A stretch of 42,562 bases of DNA from an uncultured Maricaulis sp. (GCF_905480005.1 NZ_CAJQOO010000042.1:1-42562); one strand, 5' to 3'. Positions 24,172-33,745 are shown, numbered from the stretch's first letter. Notes: generated by a model not told the origin, from the letters alone. Program-made: numbers and translations.

Positions 24172-24207
24172 AGCCTCAACACAAATCTTCATGGGGGAGG
24201 GATCGCC

Positions 24208-25161
24208 ATGAAACTTGCTTTTGTCTTTCCCGGACAGGGCAGCCAGGCCGTCGGCATGGCGCAGGAACTGGCCGGACAGTTCGCCAGCGCTCGCGCTGTG
24301 CTTGACGAGGTCGATGCCGCGCTGGACCAGAAACTCAGCGCGCTGATGGCCGAGGGGCCGATCGAGACCCTCACCCTGACAGAGAATGCCCAGCCGGCCT
24401 TGATGGCGTCGAGCCTCGCCGTGATGGCGGTGCTGGAGCGCGAGTTTGACGTAAACGTCAACGCGGCCGACTTCGTGGCCGGTCACAGTCTTGGCGAGTA
24501 TTCGGCCCTGGCCGCTGCCGGCGCCCTGTCGATCACCGATGCTGCCAAACTGCTCAGACTGCGTGGCCTTGCCATGCAGAAGGCTGTTCCGGTCGGTGAG
24601 GGCACCATGGCCGCGCTCCTGGGCGCTGACGAGGAACTGGCCGCCGCCGCGGTTGCGGCCGGCGCCGACGCCGGCGTGTGCGCGATTGCCAATGACAATG
24701 CTCCGGGCCAGATCGTGATCTCCGGGTCCACCGCCGCGATTGACGCTGCGATCGCCAAGGCCGGCGAGCTGGGACTGAAAAAAGCGATGAAGCTGCCGGT
24801 CTCCGCGCCCTTCCATTGCCCGATGATGCAGGCCGCCGCCGACGCCATGGCCGAAGCGCTTGCCGCCGCAACCATCAACGCGCCGTCGGTGCCGGTTGTC
24901 GCCAATGTCACCGCACGCCCGACCTCGGAGGTCGAGACGATCCGCAATCAGCTGGTCGAACAGGTCACCGGCCGCGTCCGCTGGCGCGAAAGCGTGTTGT
25001 GGATGGTCGAGGAGGCCGGCATCACCACGCTCGCCGAAGCCGGTTCGGGCAAGGTGCTCTCGACCATGCTCAAGCGGACGACCAAGGATGCGACCGGCGT
25101 GCCGCTGAATGCAGCGGCCGGGCTGGAAGCCTTCGCGGCCAGCCTCAAGGCGGAGGCCTGA
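24208..25161 (+). CDS. fabD: Malonyl-CoA:ACP transacylase
   Basis: 317 aa. FPGQGSQ at the N-terminus, nucleophile Ser in GHSLGEYSAL, Arg in LRLRGLAMQ and the catalytic His in PFHCPMM. It loads malonate onto ACP for fatty acid elongation. First gene of fabD-orf-fabG-acpP-fabF. GGGGGAGG lies upstream of the ATG. Confidence 0.98.
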   Translation: MKLAFVFPGQGSQAVGMAQELAGQFASARAVLDEVDAALDQKLSALMAEGPIETLTLTENAQPALMASSLAVMAVLEREFDVNVNAADFVAGHSLGEYSALAAAGALSITDAAKLLRLRGLAMQKAVPVGEGTMAALLGADEELAAAAVAAGADAGVCAIANDNAPGQIVISGSTAAIDAAIAKAGELGLKKAMKLPVSAPFHCPMMQAAADAMAEALAAATINAPSVPVVANVTARPTSEVETIRNQLVEQVTGRVRWRESVLWMVEEAGITTLAEAGSGKVLSTMLKRTTKDATGVPLNAAAGLEAFAASLKAEA

Positions 25162-25164
25162 GGC

Positions 25165-25449
25165 TTGAGCGAGAGCGAGCCCAGGGACTATTCCAAGAGC
25201 GCGATCCTCGATCGGCTGCGCCAGGCGCGAAAGGCGCGTGATGGCGAGATCGTCTGGTTGGGTTGGGCCCTGGATACAGTCGCGATCTTTGTCCTGATCG
25301 CCTTTGGCTGGACTCTGGTGTCAATCCTCGTCTTCGTAGGCGCGCGCTTCGCGGTTCGGGTGCCCACGCTGATCGGTTGGGGTTATCTGGCGGCACTTCT
25401 GGGTTTCATCGTCGTGCCGATGCTGTTTCTGTTCTTTAATACGCCCTGA
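25165..25449 (+). CDS. Small two-TM protein inside the fab operon
   Basis: 94 aa from a TTG start at 25165, 3 nt after the fabD stop, with GGAGG about 8 nt upstream. A charged N-terminus (SESEPRDYSKSAILDRLRQARKARDGE) precedes TMs at about 31-54 and 68-90. No family is recognised. It lies between fabD and fabG with tight spacing on both sides, so it is co-expressed with fatty acid synthesis. The non-ATG start is inferred. Confidence 0.72.
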   Translation: MSESEPRDYSKSAILDRLRQARKARDGEIVWLGWALDTVAIFVLIAFGWTLVSILVFVGARFAVRVPTLIGWGYLAALLGFIVVPMLFLFFNTP

Positions 25450-25464
25450 GTGGAGGGAAATCGA

Positions 25465-26202
25465 ATGTTCGATCTGACTGGCAAGAATGCCCTCGTGACC
25501 GGAGCGACCGGTGGGCTGGGCAATGCGATTGCGCGCAAGCTGCATGCCCAGGGCGCGACGGTGGCGCTGTCCGGCACGCGTGAAAACGTGCTTCAGGAGC
25601 TGGCCGATGATCTGGGCGAGCGCGCCCATGTCCTGCCCTGCAACCTGTCCGATGCGGCGGCTGTCGATGCCCTGCCGAAGCAGGCGGTGGAAGCGATGGG
25701 GTCGATGGATATCCTGGTCGCCAATGCCGGCATCACCAAGGATCAGCTTCTCATGCGCATGAAGGATGAGGACTGGGACACGGTCATCAAGGTCAATCTG
25801 GAAAGCTATTTCCGTCTCACCCGTGCCGCCCTGCGCGGCATGATGAAGGCACGGTGGGGCCGCATTGTCGGCATCACCTCGGTGGTTGGCGTGACCGGCA
25901 ATCCGGGCCAGACCAATTACTGCGCCTCCAAGGCTGGCATGATCGGCTTCTCCAAGTCGCTGGCCCAGGAAGTCGCCGCACGCGGCGTCACCGTGAATTG
26001 TGTGGCACCCGGCTTCATCGCCTCGCCGATGACCGATGTGCTCAATGAAGATCAACGCGCGACCATCCTGGCCAAAATTCCGGCCGGTGACCTGGGCTCG
26101 GGCGATGATATTGCCAATGCTGTTGTTTATCTTGCCAGTGCAGAAGCCGGTTACGTCACCGGCCAGACGCTGCATGTGAATGGCGGCATGGCGATGATTT
26201 AA
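25465..26202 (+). CDS. fabG: 3-oxoacyl-ACP reductase
   Basis: 245 aa from the ATG at 25465, with GGAGGG upstream (a GTG at 25450 lies before that site). SDR cofactor motif TGATGGLGNAIA, VANAGITKDQLLMRMKDEDWD, catalytic Ser in ITSVVG and YxxxK as YCASK. VNCVAPGFIASPMTD and the end YVTGQTLHVNGGMAM are FabG-specific. NADPH-dependent reduction of 3-oxoacyl-ACP. Confidence 0.98.
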   Translation: MFDLTGKNALVTGATGGLGNAIARKLHAQGATVALSGTRENVLQELADDLGERAHVLPCNLSDAAAVDALPKQAVEAMGSMDILVANAGITKDQLLMRMKDEDWDTVIKVNLESYFRLTRAALRGMMKARWGRIVGITSVVGVTGNPGQTNYCASKAGMIGFSKSLAQEVAARGVTVNCVAPGFIASPMTDVLNEDQRATILAKIPAGDLGSGDDIANAVVYLASAEAGYVTGQTLHVNGGMAMI

Positions 26203-26244
26203 CTGTCGAACTTGAACCTGCGGGTGTGGTTTCCCATTCTGGTC

Positions 26245-26269
26245 TTGCCGGGGGAAACATGCTAACTGC
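26245..26269 (+). promoter_or_regulatory. Candidate acpP promoter
   Basis: TTGCCGG (26245-26251), 9-bp spacer, GCTAACTGC (26261-26269) lie in the 159-bp gap between fabG and acpP. It would give acpP, needed at high levels, its own promoter with a leader of about 85 nt. Confidence 0.42.
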
Positions 26270-26361
26270 CCGCGCATCCCGGGAATGGCCCACTGTTTCG
26301 CCGCTTCCCGTCCTGTCCTGCACCGCTATTATGGCGCGGTGAATCACTATGAGGGTCTGAA

Positions 26362-26598
26362 ATGTCTGACGTTCTCGAGCGCGTTACCAAAATTGTCATT
26401 GAGCATCTTGATGTCGAGGCCGAAAAGGTCACCGACAAAGCCAGCTTCATCGACGATCTGGGCGCCGACTCCCTGGATAATGTCGAACTCGTTATGGCGT
26501 TCGAAGAAGAATTCGACATCGAAATTCCGGATGACGCTGCTGAGCACATCCAGACGGTCGGTGATGCCGTGAAGTTCATCTCCGAGAAGGTGGGCTAA
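26362..26598 (+). CDS. acpP: Acyl carrier protein
   Basis: 78 aa, acidic. The phosphopantetheine attachment Ser is in [19 protein letters not shown]. It carries growing acyl chains as thioesters for the Fab enzymes. GAGGGT upstream of the ATG. fabF follows after 9 nt. Confidence 0.99.
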   Translation: MSDVLERVTKIVIEHLDVEAEKVTDKASFIDDLGADSLDNVELVMAFEEEFDIEIPDDAAEHIQTVGDAVKFISEKVG

Positions 26599-26607
26599 CA
26601 CCCCCTC

Positions 26608-27891
26608 ATGCGCCGCGTCGTCGTCACCGGTATCGGGCTCGTCACGCCGCTGGGCTGCGGGCGGGAAGTCGTCTGGGAACGTCTTCTCGCCGGTCAGTCC
26701 GGTCTGGGGTCTATCGAGCATTTCGAAACGGAGGATCTGGCTTGCCGTGTGGCAGGGCTGGTTCCGCGCAAGGACGGTCGTGGCGGCGGGCGCGCAGGCG
26801 AGGCCGGGGTCTTTGACCCCGACACCGTCATGAGCGCGCGCGATCAGCGCCGGGTGGATGACTTCATCCTCTACGGGATCGCGGCGGCCGACGAGGCCAT
26901 TGCCGATTCCGGCTGGGTCCCGAAGTCCGAAGAGGACAAGTATCGGGCCGGCGTCATGATCGGGTCGGGCATAGGCGGTCTTGAGACCACCTATGAGGCC
27001 TCGGTCCTGTTGCACGAGAAGGGGCCACGGCGCCTTTCTCCCTTTGTCATTCCGGGCATGCTGATCAATCTCGCCTCTGGCCAGGTCTCGATCAAGCACG
27101 GCCTGAAGGGCCCCAATCACGCCGTGGTGACGGCCTGTTCGACCGGGGCGCACGCCATTGGCGATGCGGCGCGCCTGGTCTCGCGCGGTGATGCGGATCT
27201 GATGGTCGCCGGCGGTGCCGAAGCCACGGTCTGCCGTCTCGGTGTTGCCGCCTTCATCGCCTGCAAGGCGTTATCCACAGGTTTCAATGACACGCCGGAG
27301 CGCGCCTCGCGTCCCTATGACAAGGACCGTGACGGCTTCGTCATGGGCGAAGGCGCGGGCGTGGTCGTTCTGGAAGAGTATGAACACGCGAAGGCACGCG
27401 GCGCGACCATCTATGCGGAGGTCAAGGGCTATGGCCTGTCGGGCGACGCCTATCACATCACGGCTCCGGCCGAGGATGGTGATGGCGGTTTCCGTTCCAT
27501 GTCGGCCGCGCTCAAGGATGCCGGCCTGACGCCTGCCGATATCGACTATGTCAACGCGCACGGCACCTCGACCCCGCTGGGTGACGAAATCGAATTGCGC
27601 GCCGTGGAACGCCTGTTCGGCGATGCAGCCAGCGGCACTGTCATGTCATCCACGAAATCGGCAATCGGCCACCTTCTGGGGGCGGCCGGCGCGGTCGAAG
27701 CGATTTTCTCCATTCTCGCGATTCGCGACGGGAAATGCCCGCCGACCCTCAATCTCGACAATCCGTCCGTGGACACTGCGCTCGACCTTGCCGCCCGCGA
27801 GGCCGTGACTCGTCCGGTCAAGGCAGCGTTGTCGAACTCATTCGGATTCGGCGGCACCAATGCCTCCGTGGTATTTGTCGCGGCTGAGTAA
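26608..27891 (+). CDS. fabF: 3-oxoacyl-ACP synthase II
   Basis: 427 aa. The Cys-His-His triad is in TACSTGAHAIGDA, NAHGTSTPLGD and KSAIGHLLGAAG. An approximately 15-residue Gly/Arg-rich insertion near residue 55 (KDGRGGGRAGEAG) makes it longer than E. coli FabF (413 aa). It elongates acyl-ACP by two carbons. No Shine-Dalgarno sequence is seen in the 9-nt gap after acpP, so coupling to acpP translation is likely. Confidence 0.98.
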   Translation: MRRVVVTGIGLVTPLGCGREVVWERLLAGQSGLGSIEHFETEDLACRVAGLVPRKDGRGGGRAGEAGVFDPDTVMSARDQRRVDDFILYGIAAADEAIADSGWVPKSEEDKYRAGVMIGSGIGGLETTYEASVLLHEKGPRRLSPFVIPGMLINLASGQVSIKHGLKGPNHAVVTACSTGAHAIGDAARLVSRGDADLMVAGGAEATVCRLGVAAFIACKALSTGFNDTPERASRPYDKDRDGFVMGEGAGVVVLEEYEHAKARGATIYAEVKGYGLSGDAYHITAPAEDGDGGFRSMSAALKDAGLTPADIDYVNAHGTSTPLGDEIELRAVERLFGDAASGTVMSSTKSAIGHLLGAAGAVEAIFSILAIRDGKCPPTLNLDNPSVDTALDLAAREAVTRPVKAALSNSFGFGGTNASVVFVAAE

Positions 27892-27912
27892 CGCGTATTC
27901 GGGGATTCCATC

Positions 27913-28959
27913 ATGAGCGACGCGCCTGCACCCGCGCCCAAGGCCAAATCCGGCCTGCTTCGCATCCTTCTCTGGCTTGTCGTCGTCCTGTTTGTGCTGG
28001 CCCTTGCCGCCGCCGGGACAGTCTATGGGGGCTATAAGTGGATGCAGGCCGAGTTCGCCGCGCCCGGCCCGGCTGCCGAAGACACGGTTATCCTCCTGCC
28101 GCGCGGTGCCGGCCTGATCTCGATCGCCGGTCAGCTCGAAAGGGAAGGGCTGATCTCGGATCGCCGGATCTTCCGCGCGGCCGTCACACTGGATGGCGGC
28201 GAGGGGGTCTTGCGGGCCGGCGAGTACAGCATCCCCGCCGGCGCTTCCATGGCGCAGATCTATGAGCAATTGCGGGTTGGACAGACCGTGCAGTATCCGG
28301 TCACCCTCGCCGAGGGCCTGACCAGCGCCATGATCGTCGACACGCTGAACGCGGTGGAGGTCCTGACCGGAGAGATCACGTCCATTCCGGCCGAAGGCAC
28401 GCTGCTGCCGGAGACCTATCTCGTCACGCGTGGCACGTCGCGCCAGGACGTGCTCGACCGCATGGCTGACGCCCAGGATGCGCTGCTCGATGCGCTCTGG
28501 GAAGGCCGCGCCGAAAACTTGCCCGTCGAGACACGCGAAGAGGCCATCATTCTCGCTTCCGTGGTCGAGAAGGAAACGGGCGTCGGTTCGGAGCGTCCGG
28601 AAGTGGCGTCCGTCTTCGTCAATCGCCTGCGCCGCGGCATGCGCCTGGAGAGCGATCCGACCATTATCTACGGGATCTCACAGGGCGAGCCGCTTGGGCG
28701 GGGTCTGCGCCGCTCGGAAATCGACAATGCCGAGAATGCCTGGAACACCTATCAAATCCCGCGTCTGCCACCGACGCCGATCGCCAATCCCGGCTCGGAA
28801 TCGATCGCCGCAGTCCTGAACCCGGCCGAGGGCAGCGCGCTCTTCTTTGTCGCTGACGGGTCAGGCGGGCATGCCTTTGCCGACACCTATGCCGAGCACC
28901 AGCGCAATGTTGCCATCTGGCGCCGGATCGAGCGCCAGCGGCGCAATGGGGGCAATTGA
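27913..28959 (+). CDS. mltG: Endolytic murein transglycosylase MltG
   Basis: 348 aa. Cytoplasmic start, TM at about residues 16-38 (LLRILLWLVVVLFVLALAAAG), LysM-like region, then the YceG catalytic domain with the active Glu in ASVVEKETG and the family pattern LESDPTIIYG and YNTY-like NTYQIPRLPPTPIANPG. It cleaves nascent glycan strands and sets their length. It follows fabF by 21 nt. Confidence 0.97.
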   Translation: MSDAPAPAPKAKSGLLRILLWLVVVLFVLALAAAGTVYGGYKWMQAEFAAPGPAAEDTVILLPRGAGLISIAGQLEREGLISDRRIFRAAVTLDGGEGVLRAGEYSIPAGASMAQIYEQLRVGQTVQYPVTLAEGLTSAMIVDTLNAVEVLTGEITSIPAEGTLLPETYLVTRGTSRQDVLDRMADAQDALLDALWEGRAENLPVETREEAIILASVVEKETGVGSERPEVASVFVNRLRRGMRLESDPTIIYGISQGEPLGRGLRRSEIDNAENAWNTYQIPRLPPTPIANPGSESIAAVLNPAEGSALFFVADGSGGHAFADTYAEHQRNVAIWRRIERQRRNGGN

Positions 28960-28960
28960 G

Positions 28961-29842
28961 ATGGGCGTCCTGTCGGGCATGACCGGGTTCGCGCGCACCG
29001 ACGGCCAGGCGCCGGGCTGGTGCTGGACCTGGGAAGCCCGCAGCGTCAATGGCAAGGGGCTGGAGGCGCGCTTCCGTCTGCCGACCGGCTTCGAGCGTCT
29101 CGAAGTGAAGGCCCGCGAGCTGGCCAAGGCCCGTTTCGCCCGCGGCAATGTCAATGCCACGCTCAATCTGCGCCGTGAGACTGAAGCGGGAGGCGCGCGG
29201 ATCGATATGGTGCGCTTGCGCAGCCTGCTCGATCAGGCCGCCCCGCTTCTGGACAGCAGTGAGGTCACGCGGCCATCGCTTGATGGTTTGCTCGCCCTGC
29301 CAGGCATGATCGATAGTGAGCAGGCGGATAATGCTGACGACAGCAAGGCGCTCGACACGGCGTTGCTCGACAGTCTTGGCGCGGCACTTGATGCCTTGAC
29401 CGCCGCGCGGCGCGAGGAGGGCAGGGCTTTGACCGCGGTCCTGTCCGGTCATATGGACGAGATCATGCGCCTGACCGGCGAGGCCACGGCCCACGCCGCG
29501 ACCCGGACCGAGTCGATTCGTGACCGCGTGGCTGCAAAATTCGCCGAACTTCTACCCCAGGGGCTTGATGCCGACCGCCTTGCGACCGAGGCCGCGGCCA
29601 TCGCCGTGAAGCTCGATGTCCGTGAGGAACTCGACCGCCTCGACGCGCATATCGCGTCCGCCCGTGACCTGCTCGCCCAAGGCTCGCCTGTTGGCCGCAA
29701 GCTCGACTTCCTGTCACAGGAGTTTAATCGCGAGGCGAACACATTATGCTCGAAGTCCGCCGATTCTTCGCTGACCGCGATCGGGCTTTCGCTCAAGAAC
29801 ACGGTCGACCAGTTCAGGGAGCAAATACAGAATGTCGAGTGA
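28961..29842 (+). CDS. YicC family endoribonuclease
   Basis: 293 aa from the ATG at 28961, 1 nt after mltG; an ATG at 28979 is an alternative. GMTGFART at the start and the C-terminal GRKLDFLSQEFNREANTLCSKS-type block, with its Glu and Asn, identify the YicC/YloC (DUF1732) family, recently shown to be RNA endonucleases. It overlaps gmk by 11 nt, a conserved pairing. Confidence 0.95.
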   Translation: MGVLSGMTGFARTDGQAPGWCWTWEARSVNGKGLEARFRLPTGFERLEVKARELAKARFARGNVNATLNLRRETEAGGARIDMVRLRSLLDQAAPLLDSSEVTRPSLDGLLALPGMIDSEQADNADDSKALDTALLDSLGAALDALTAARREEGRALTAVLSGHMDEIMRLTGEATAHAATRTESIRDRVAAKFAELLPQGLDADRLATEAAAIAVKLDVREELDRLDAHIASARDLLAQGSPVGRKLDFLSQEFNREANTLCSKSADSSLTAIGLSLKNTVDQFREQIQNVE

Positions 29843-30488
29843 CGGCTATAACGCGCCTATCTTTCGTGGCCGTCGCCGCGGTGTTCTTCTCGCCCTGTCC
29901 AGCCCGTCCGGGGCCGGCAAGACAACGCTGTCCAAGCGCCTGCTGAGCCAGAATCCGGACGTCGTCCTCTCCGTCTCCGCGACCACGCGCAAGCCTCGTC
30001 CGGGCGAGGTCGACGGCCAGGACTACCACTTCATCTCGGTCGAGGAATTCAAGGCCAAGATCGAGGAAGACGAATTCTTCGAATGGGCCGAGGTCTTTGG
30101 TCGCTATTACGGCACCCCCAAGACCCCGGTGATGGAAGCGGTCGAAGACGGTCGTGACGTTGTTTTCGATATCGACTGGCAAGGCGCCCAGGCGCTTGCC
30201 GCTGCGGCACCGGAGGATGCGGTGCGTGTCTTCATCCTGCCGCCCTCACTGGCGCTGCTGGAGGACCGTCTGCGCAAGCGCGGGCAGGACACTCCGGATA
30301 TCATCAAGGACCGCATGGCGCGGTCCAAGGACGAGATTTCGCACTGGCATGAGTACGACTATGTCATCGTCAATGATGACTTCGCGCGGGCACTGGAGAA
30401 GCTGAACGAGATCCTGCACGCCGAACGCCTCAAGCGCCAGAGGCATCCCTGGCTGGAAGAATTCGTCGACGCCATCATGGACCAATAG
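29832..30488 (+). CDS. gmk: Guanylate kinase
   Basis: 218 aa. P-loop SSPSGAGKTTL, GMP-binding STTRKPRPGEVDGQDYHF-type block (TTRKPRPGE, DYHFIS), and FDIDWQGAQAL. It converts GMP to GDP. The ATG lies within the end of the yicC gene. Converges with rsmA. Confidence 0.98.
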   Translation: MSSDGYNAPIFRGRRRGVLLALSSPSGAGKTTLSKRLLSQNPDVVLSVSATTRKPRPGEVDGQDYHFISVEEFKAKIEEDEFFEWAEVFGRYYGTPKTPVMEAVEDGRDVVFDIDWQGAQALAAAAPEDAVRVFILPPSLALLEDRLRKRGQDTPDIIKDRMARSKDEISHWHEYDYVIVNDDFARALEKLNEILHAERLKRQRHPWLEEFVDAIMDQ

Positions 30489-30500
30489 GCCCCGCCGGGC

Positions 30501-31370
30501 TCAGGATCTGTCTGTCTGATACGCACTCCGCCAGGCCGTGGCGAGCGTCTGGAATCCAGCAATATCAATCACTTCTGCGCGTGCGCCGGGATCGATGCCG
30601 GCGGTTTCAAGCAGCGCATCGGCGCTGGTCGACGCCTGGCCTGCAGCCTGGGCGAGGCTCCGACGCAAGGTCTTGCGACGCTGGCCAAAAGCCGAAGCGG
30701 TGATCCGCTCCAGAGCGATCACGTCCTTGAACTGCTGCGCTTCCGGCAAGGGGTCGAGCACCACAACCGCCGATTCCACCTTGGGCGGCGGCGTGAAGGC
30801 ACGGGCCGGAATCTTGAGGGCCAGGTGCGCGCTGCAACGTGACTGGGCAATCACGGCGAGACGGCCATAAGCCTTGTCACCGGGCCGGGCGACGACCCGA
30901 TCCGCGACTTCGCGCTGGAACATCAACACAGCCCGCCGCCACCAGATTGGCTCGGCCTGCAGCCATTTGATCAGCAATTGCGTGCCCACATTATAAGGCA
31001 GATTGGACAGGATGACCTTGTCCCCCGGGCCGGTCAGCAGGGAGGCTTCGTTGACGTCCAAAGCGTCGGCCTGTTCAACGGTCAGGCGCCCACCTGACGC
31101 CGAATTGATCTCGGACAGGGCGTCAAGAAAGCGGCCATCCTTCTCGACGGCCAGAAGGGATGCCGCGCCTTCCGACAGGATGGCGCGCGTCAGACCGCCC
31201 GGGCCGGGGCCGACCTCTATCGCCTGGTCCTGGCTCATATCGCCAGCCAGGCGGGCAATCTTAGCCGTCAGATTGAGGTCGAGGAGAAAGTGCTGCCCGA
31301 AGGCCTTCTTGGCGCCGAGCTCATGGCTGGTGATGACATCACGCAGGGGAGGCAGGTCTTCGAGCGTCAT
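30501..31370 (-). CDS. rsmA: 16S rRNA dimethyladenosine transferase (KsgA)
   Basis: 289 aa from the ATG at 31370 in an ATGA overlap with pdxA; a GTG at 31379 is less likely. KKAFGQHFLLD, SAM motif I VGPGPGGLTRAIL and motif IV NLPYNVGT are diagnostic. It dimethylates A1518/A1519 of 16S rRNA late in 30S assembly. Last gene of the lptF-lptG-lptD-surA-pdxA-rsmA unit. Confidence 0.98.
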   Translation of the reverse strand: MTLEDLPPLRDVITSHELGAKKAFGQHFLLDLNLTAKIARLAGDMSQDQAIEVGPGPGGLTRAILSEGAASLLAVEKDGRFLDALSEINSASGGRLTVEQADALDVNEASLLTGPGDKVILSNLPYNVGTQLLIKWLQAEPIWWRRAVLMFQREVADRVVARPGDKAYGRLAVIAQSRCSAHLALKIPARAFTPPPKVESAVVVLDPLPEAQQFKDVIALERITASAFGQRRKTLRRSLAQAAGQASTSADALLETAGIDPGARAEVIDIAGFQTLATAWRSAYQTDRS

Positions 31371-32389
31371 TGGCGGCACTCGGCAATGGCGCAGGCCTGT
31401 TCGAGGGCAGCCAGAAGGCTGTCCGGCCGGGCCTCGCCGCGCCCGGCGATGTTGAAAGCCGTGCCATGATCGGGCGAGGTGCGCACGATGGGCAGGCCAA
31501 GCGTGATGTTCACGCCGCCGTGGAAATCGAGTGTCTTCACCGGGATCAGGCCCTGATCATGATAGAGGCAGATAGCGGCATCATAGCCCGCGCGGGCCTC
31601 GGCATGGAACAACGTGTCGGGTGGCAGGGCGTCTGTGATGGCGAGCCCGTCACCGCGCAGCCGCTCGGCCAGCGGGTTGAGCATGTCGCGCTCTTCATTG
31701 CCCAGAGCGCCGTCTTCGCCGGCGTGCGGATTGAGGCCAGCCAGAGCCAGACGCGGCCGTGCAATGCCAAAATCGCGCTGCAGGGCAGAATGGGTGAGGC
31801 GGGCAATGGCTTCCACGCGGTCCGGTGTGATCAGGGAGATGGCACGGGCCAGCGGCTCGTGGATGGTGACGAGCACAACCCGCAACCCGCCGCCGGCCAG
31901 CATCATGGCCGGACCGCGTGGCAGGTCCATGGGCTGTTCTGCGCACAGTTCGGCGAGAAACTCGGTATGGCCGGGAAAGCTGAAGCCGGCGTCATACATT
32001 ACTGACTTGGCGATAGGGGCGGTGACCAGGGCGCGCGCCTGACCGTCCAGGCAAAGACCTACGCCGGCCTCGATCGCAGCCTTGATAGAGGCGGCATTGG
32101 CGGGGTCCGGCTGACCGGGGATGGCCGGAGCGTCGAGACCGGGGCCGACATCGAAGACGGGAAGTCCGCTGGACTGGGCATGGGCGGCGTCTGCAGGGGC
32201 TGCGACCTTGATCGGTTCCGGCATGTCCAAGGCGCGGGCCGTCGCCTCAAAGAGCGCTGTATCGCCGAGCGCCAGCACTGGCGGAGCGCCCGCGCGATCG
32301 CGCCATGTATTCCATGCCTTGAGGATGATCTCGGGGCCGATACCAGCCGGATCACCCATCGACATGACGACGGGTGATGGGTGGCTCAT
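31367..32389 (-). CDS. pdxA: 4-hydroxythreonine-4-phosphate dehydrogenase
   Basis: 340 aa. MGDPAGIGPEI at the start; metal-ligand histidines in FPGHTEFLAEL, YHDQGLIPVK and SPDHGTAFNIAG. It acts in pyridoxal phosphate synthesis (DXP-independent branch from erythrose-4-phosphate). Its ATG overlaps the surA stop (TGATG). Confidence 0.98.
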   Translation of the reverse strand: MSHPSPVVMSMGDPAGIGPEIILKAWNTWRDRAGAPPVLALGDTALFEATARALDMPEPIKVAAPADAAHAQSSGLPVFDVGPGLDAPAIPGQPDPANAASIKAAIEAGVGLCLDGQARALVTAPIAKSVMYDAGFSFPGHTEFLAELCAEQPMDLPRGPAMMLAGGGLRVVLVTIHEPLARAISLITPDRVEAIARLTHSALQRDFGIARPRLALAGLNPHAGEDGALGNEERDMLNPLAERLRGDGLAITDALPPDTLFHAEARAGYDAAICLYHDQGLIPVKTLDFHGGVNITLGLPIVRTSPDHGTAFNIAGRGEARPDSLLAALEQACAIAECRQ

Positions 32390-33669
32390 CAGTTGCGGAT
32401 CTCGACCGTGGAGTCCCGGCGCAGGTCCCGCAGCCAGCGGCGCGAGAGCAATGATAATTGCTGGCCACGCAGCTGACCTTCCAGGTCATCCCGCGTCGGA
32501 ACGCCGGGACCGGCGATGGCGCGGTCGCAGACGATCAGGGCTTGCAGGCCGACTCCGGATTGCAGGACGCCGGTATTCTCGCCCTCATCCAGCGGCTGCA
32601 GCGCATCGCGAATGGCTGGCAGGACCGCATCGGCGGAAATGCTGCCGAGCGGGGTGTAGATTGCGCCACTGATCCGGCCGGCCAGTGCTTCCGCTTGCAC
32701 GCAAGTCGGGTTGGCGGCCAGTTCGCGTTCGAAATCCGGGCGGGTTGTGTCGGTGATGGCGCTGGTCGGGACCGTGATCTGGACCAGGTCATATTGCAGC
32801 GTGGTCGTGCCGTCGCGGGCACCGACGAGGGCAATGACCATGAAACCACCGGGAACCTCGATCGGGTTCGACAGGGCGCCGCGGCCACCACTCTGCTGAT
32901 ATTGCTGACGCATTTGCGGCATGATGGCCGAGACTTCCGGCTGAAGCTCGGAGGCCGTGATCCAGCCGATATCGCCGCCATTGGCCGCGGATGGTGCGTC
33001 GGAGAACTGGCGGGCCAACTCAGGGAAGGTCGCACCCTGCTGCAGCTGGTTCATCACGGTGATGACACGCTGGACGGTCTGTTCTTCCTGGCCGGCCGCT
33101 GTCACTTCGAACAGCATTTCGAAAATGCGATATTGCGGCTGCGAGGCGCTGGCAGCGAGACGCTCGAGGGCGAGTTCGATCTGCTGCTCGGAAATCCGGA
33201 TGCGCGAGCCATAGCGGCCATTGACGATGATCTGCCAGGCGATTTCCGCTTCCAGCTGATGGCGAAGTGTCGACACATCAACGCCGGAATCCCGCAGGTC
33301 CTGAACGATGACATCGACCGTGGTGCTGTTGCGGTCAGCCAGGTCGAGCAGCGAGTTGGCGATCTCTTCGTCCGAGACCTCGATCTCGTATTCCGCGGCC
33401 GCCTGCAGCTGCAGATGCTCGTCGATCAGGCCGCGCATGGCCTGGTCCTGGATCCGCACCAGCGTGCCCTCATCGATCTGGGACATGCCGGTCGAGGCGA
33501 TGATGAGGCGCATGCGATTGCGCACATCAACGGTTGTGATCGGCTGGTCATTGACCAGGGCGGCCACGCCTTCGGTGGTCTGGGCGTACGCCGAGGCGGT
33601 ACCCAGTGTCAGGGCACAGGCAAGCAGGGAAAAGACAATTCTTTTGGCGCAGGTCATCAGCATTCGCAT
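32389..33669 (-). CDS. surA: Periplasmic SurA-like peptidyl-prolyl isomerase
   Basis: 426 aa from the ATG at 33669; ATGs at 33663 and 33657 are equally possible, none with a clear ribosome site. Signal peptide to ASAYAQ. The SurA N-domain starts VAALVNDQPITTVDVRNRM. One parvulin domain is visible (GATFPELARQFSDAPSAANGGDIGWI) where E. coli SurA has two. It chaperones outer-membrane proteins and lies beside lptD, a known SurA client. Confidence 0.92.
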   Translation of the reverse strand: MRMLMTCAKRIVFSLLACALTLGTASAYAQTTEGVAALVNDQPITTVDVRNRMRLIIASTGMSQIDEGTLVRIQDQAMRGLIDEHLQLQAAAEYEIEVSDEEIANSLLDLADRNSTTVDVIVQDLRDSGVDVSTLRHQLEAEIAWQIIVNGRYGSRIRISEQQIELALERLAASASQPQYRIFEMLFEVTAAGQEEQTVQRVITVMNQLQQGATFPELARQFSDAPSAANGGDIGWITASELQPEVSAIMPQMRQQYQQSGGRGALSNPIEVPGGFMVIALVGARDGTTTLQYDLVQITVPTSAITDTTRPDFERELAANPTCVQAEALAGRISGAIYTPLGSISADAVLPAIRDALQPLDEGENTGVLQSGVGLQALIVCDRAIAGPGVPTRDDLEGQLRGQQLSLLSRRWLRDLRRDSTVEIRN

Positions 33670-33745
33670 ATCGGTTCGGCGCGGAACATTACCCAAACTC
33701 GGCCCCGGCGCAATCGCCGGACACCGTAACTTGGCTGGCGGCTTT

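Noticed and set aside
27271-27279. Perfect DnaA box TTATCCACA
   Set aside because: Single site within the fabF coding sequence with no neighbouring boxes; expected by chance at this frequency.
32458-33729. 423-aa plus-strand open frame across surA
   Set aside because: Shadow of surA; composition is that of antisense coding DNA.
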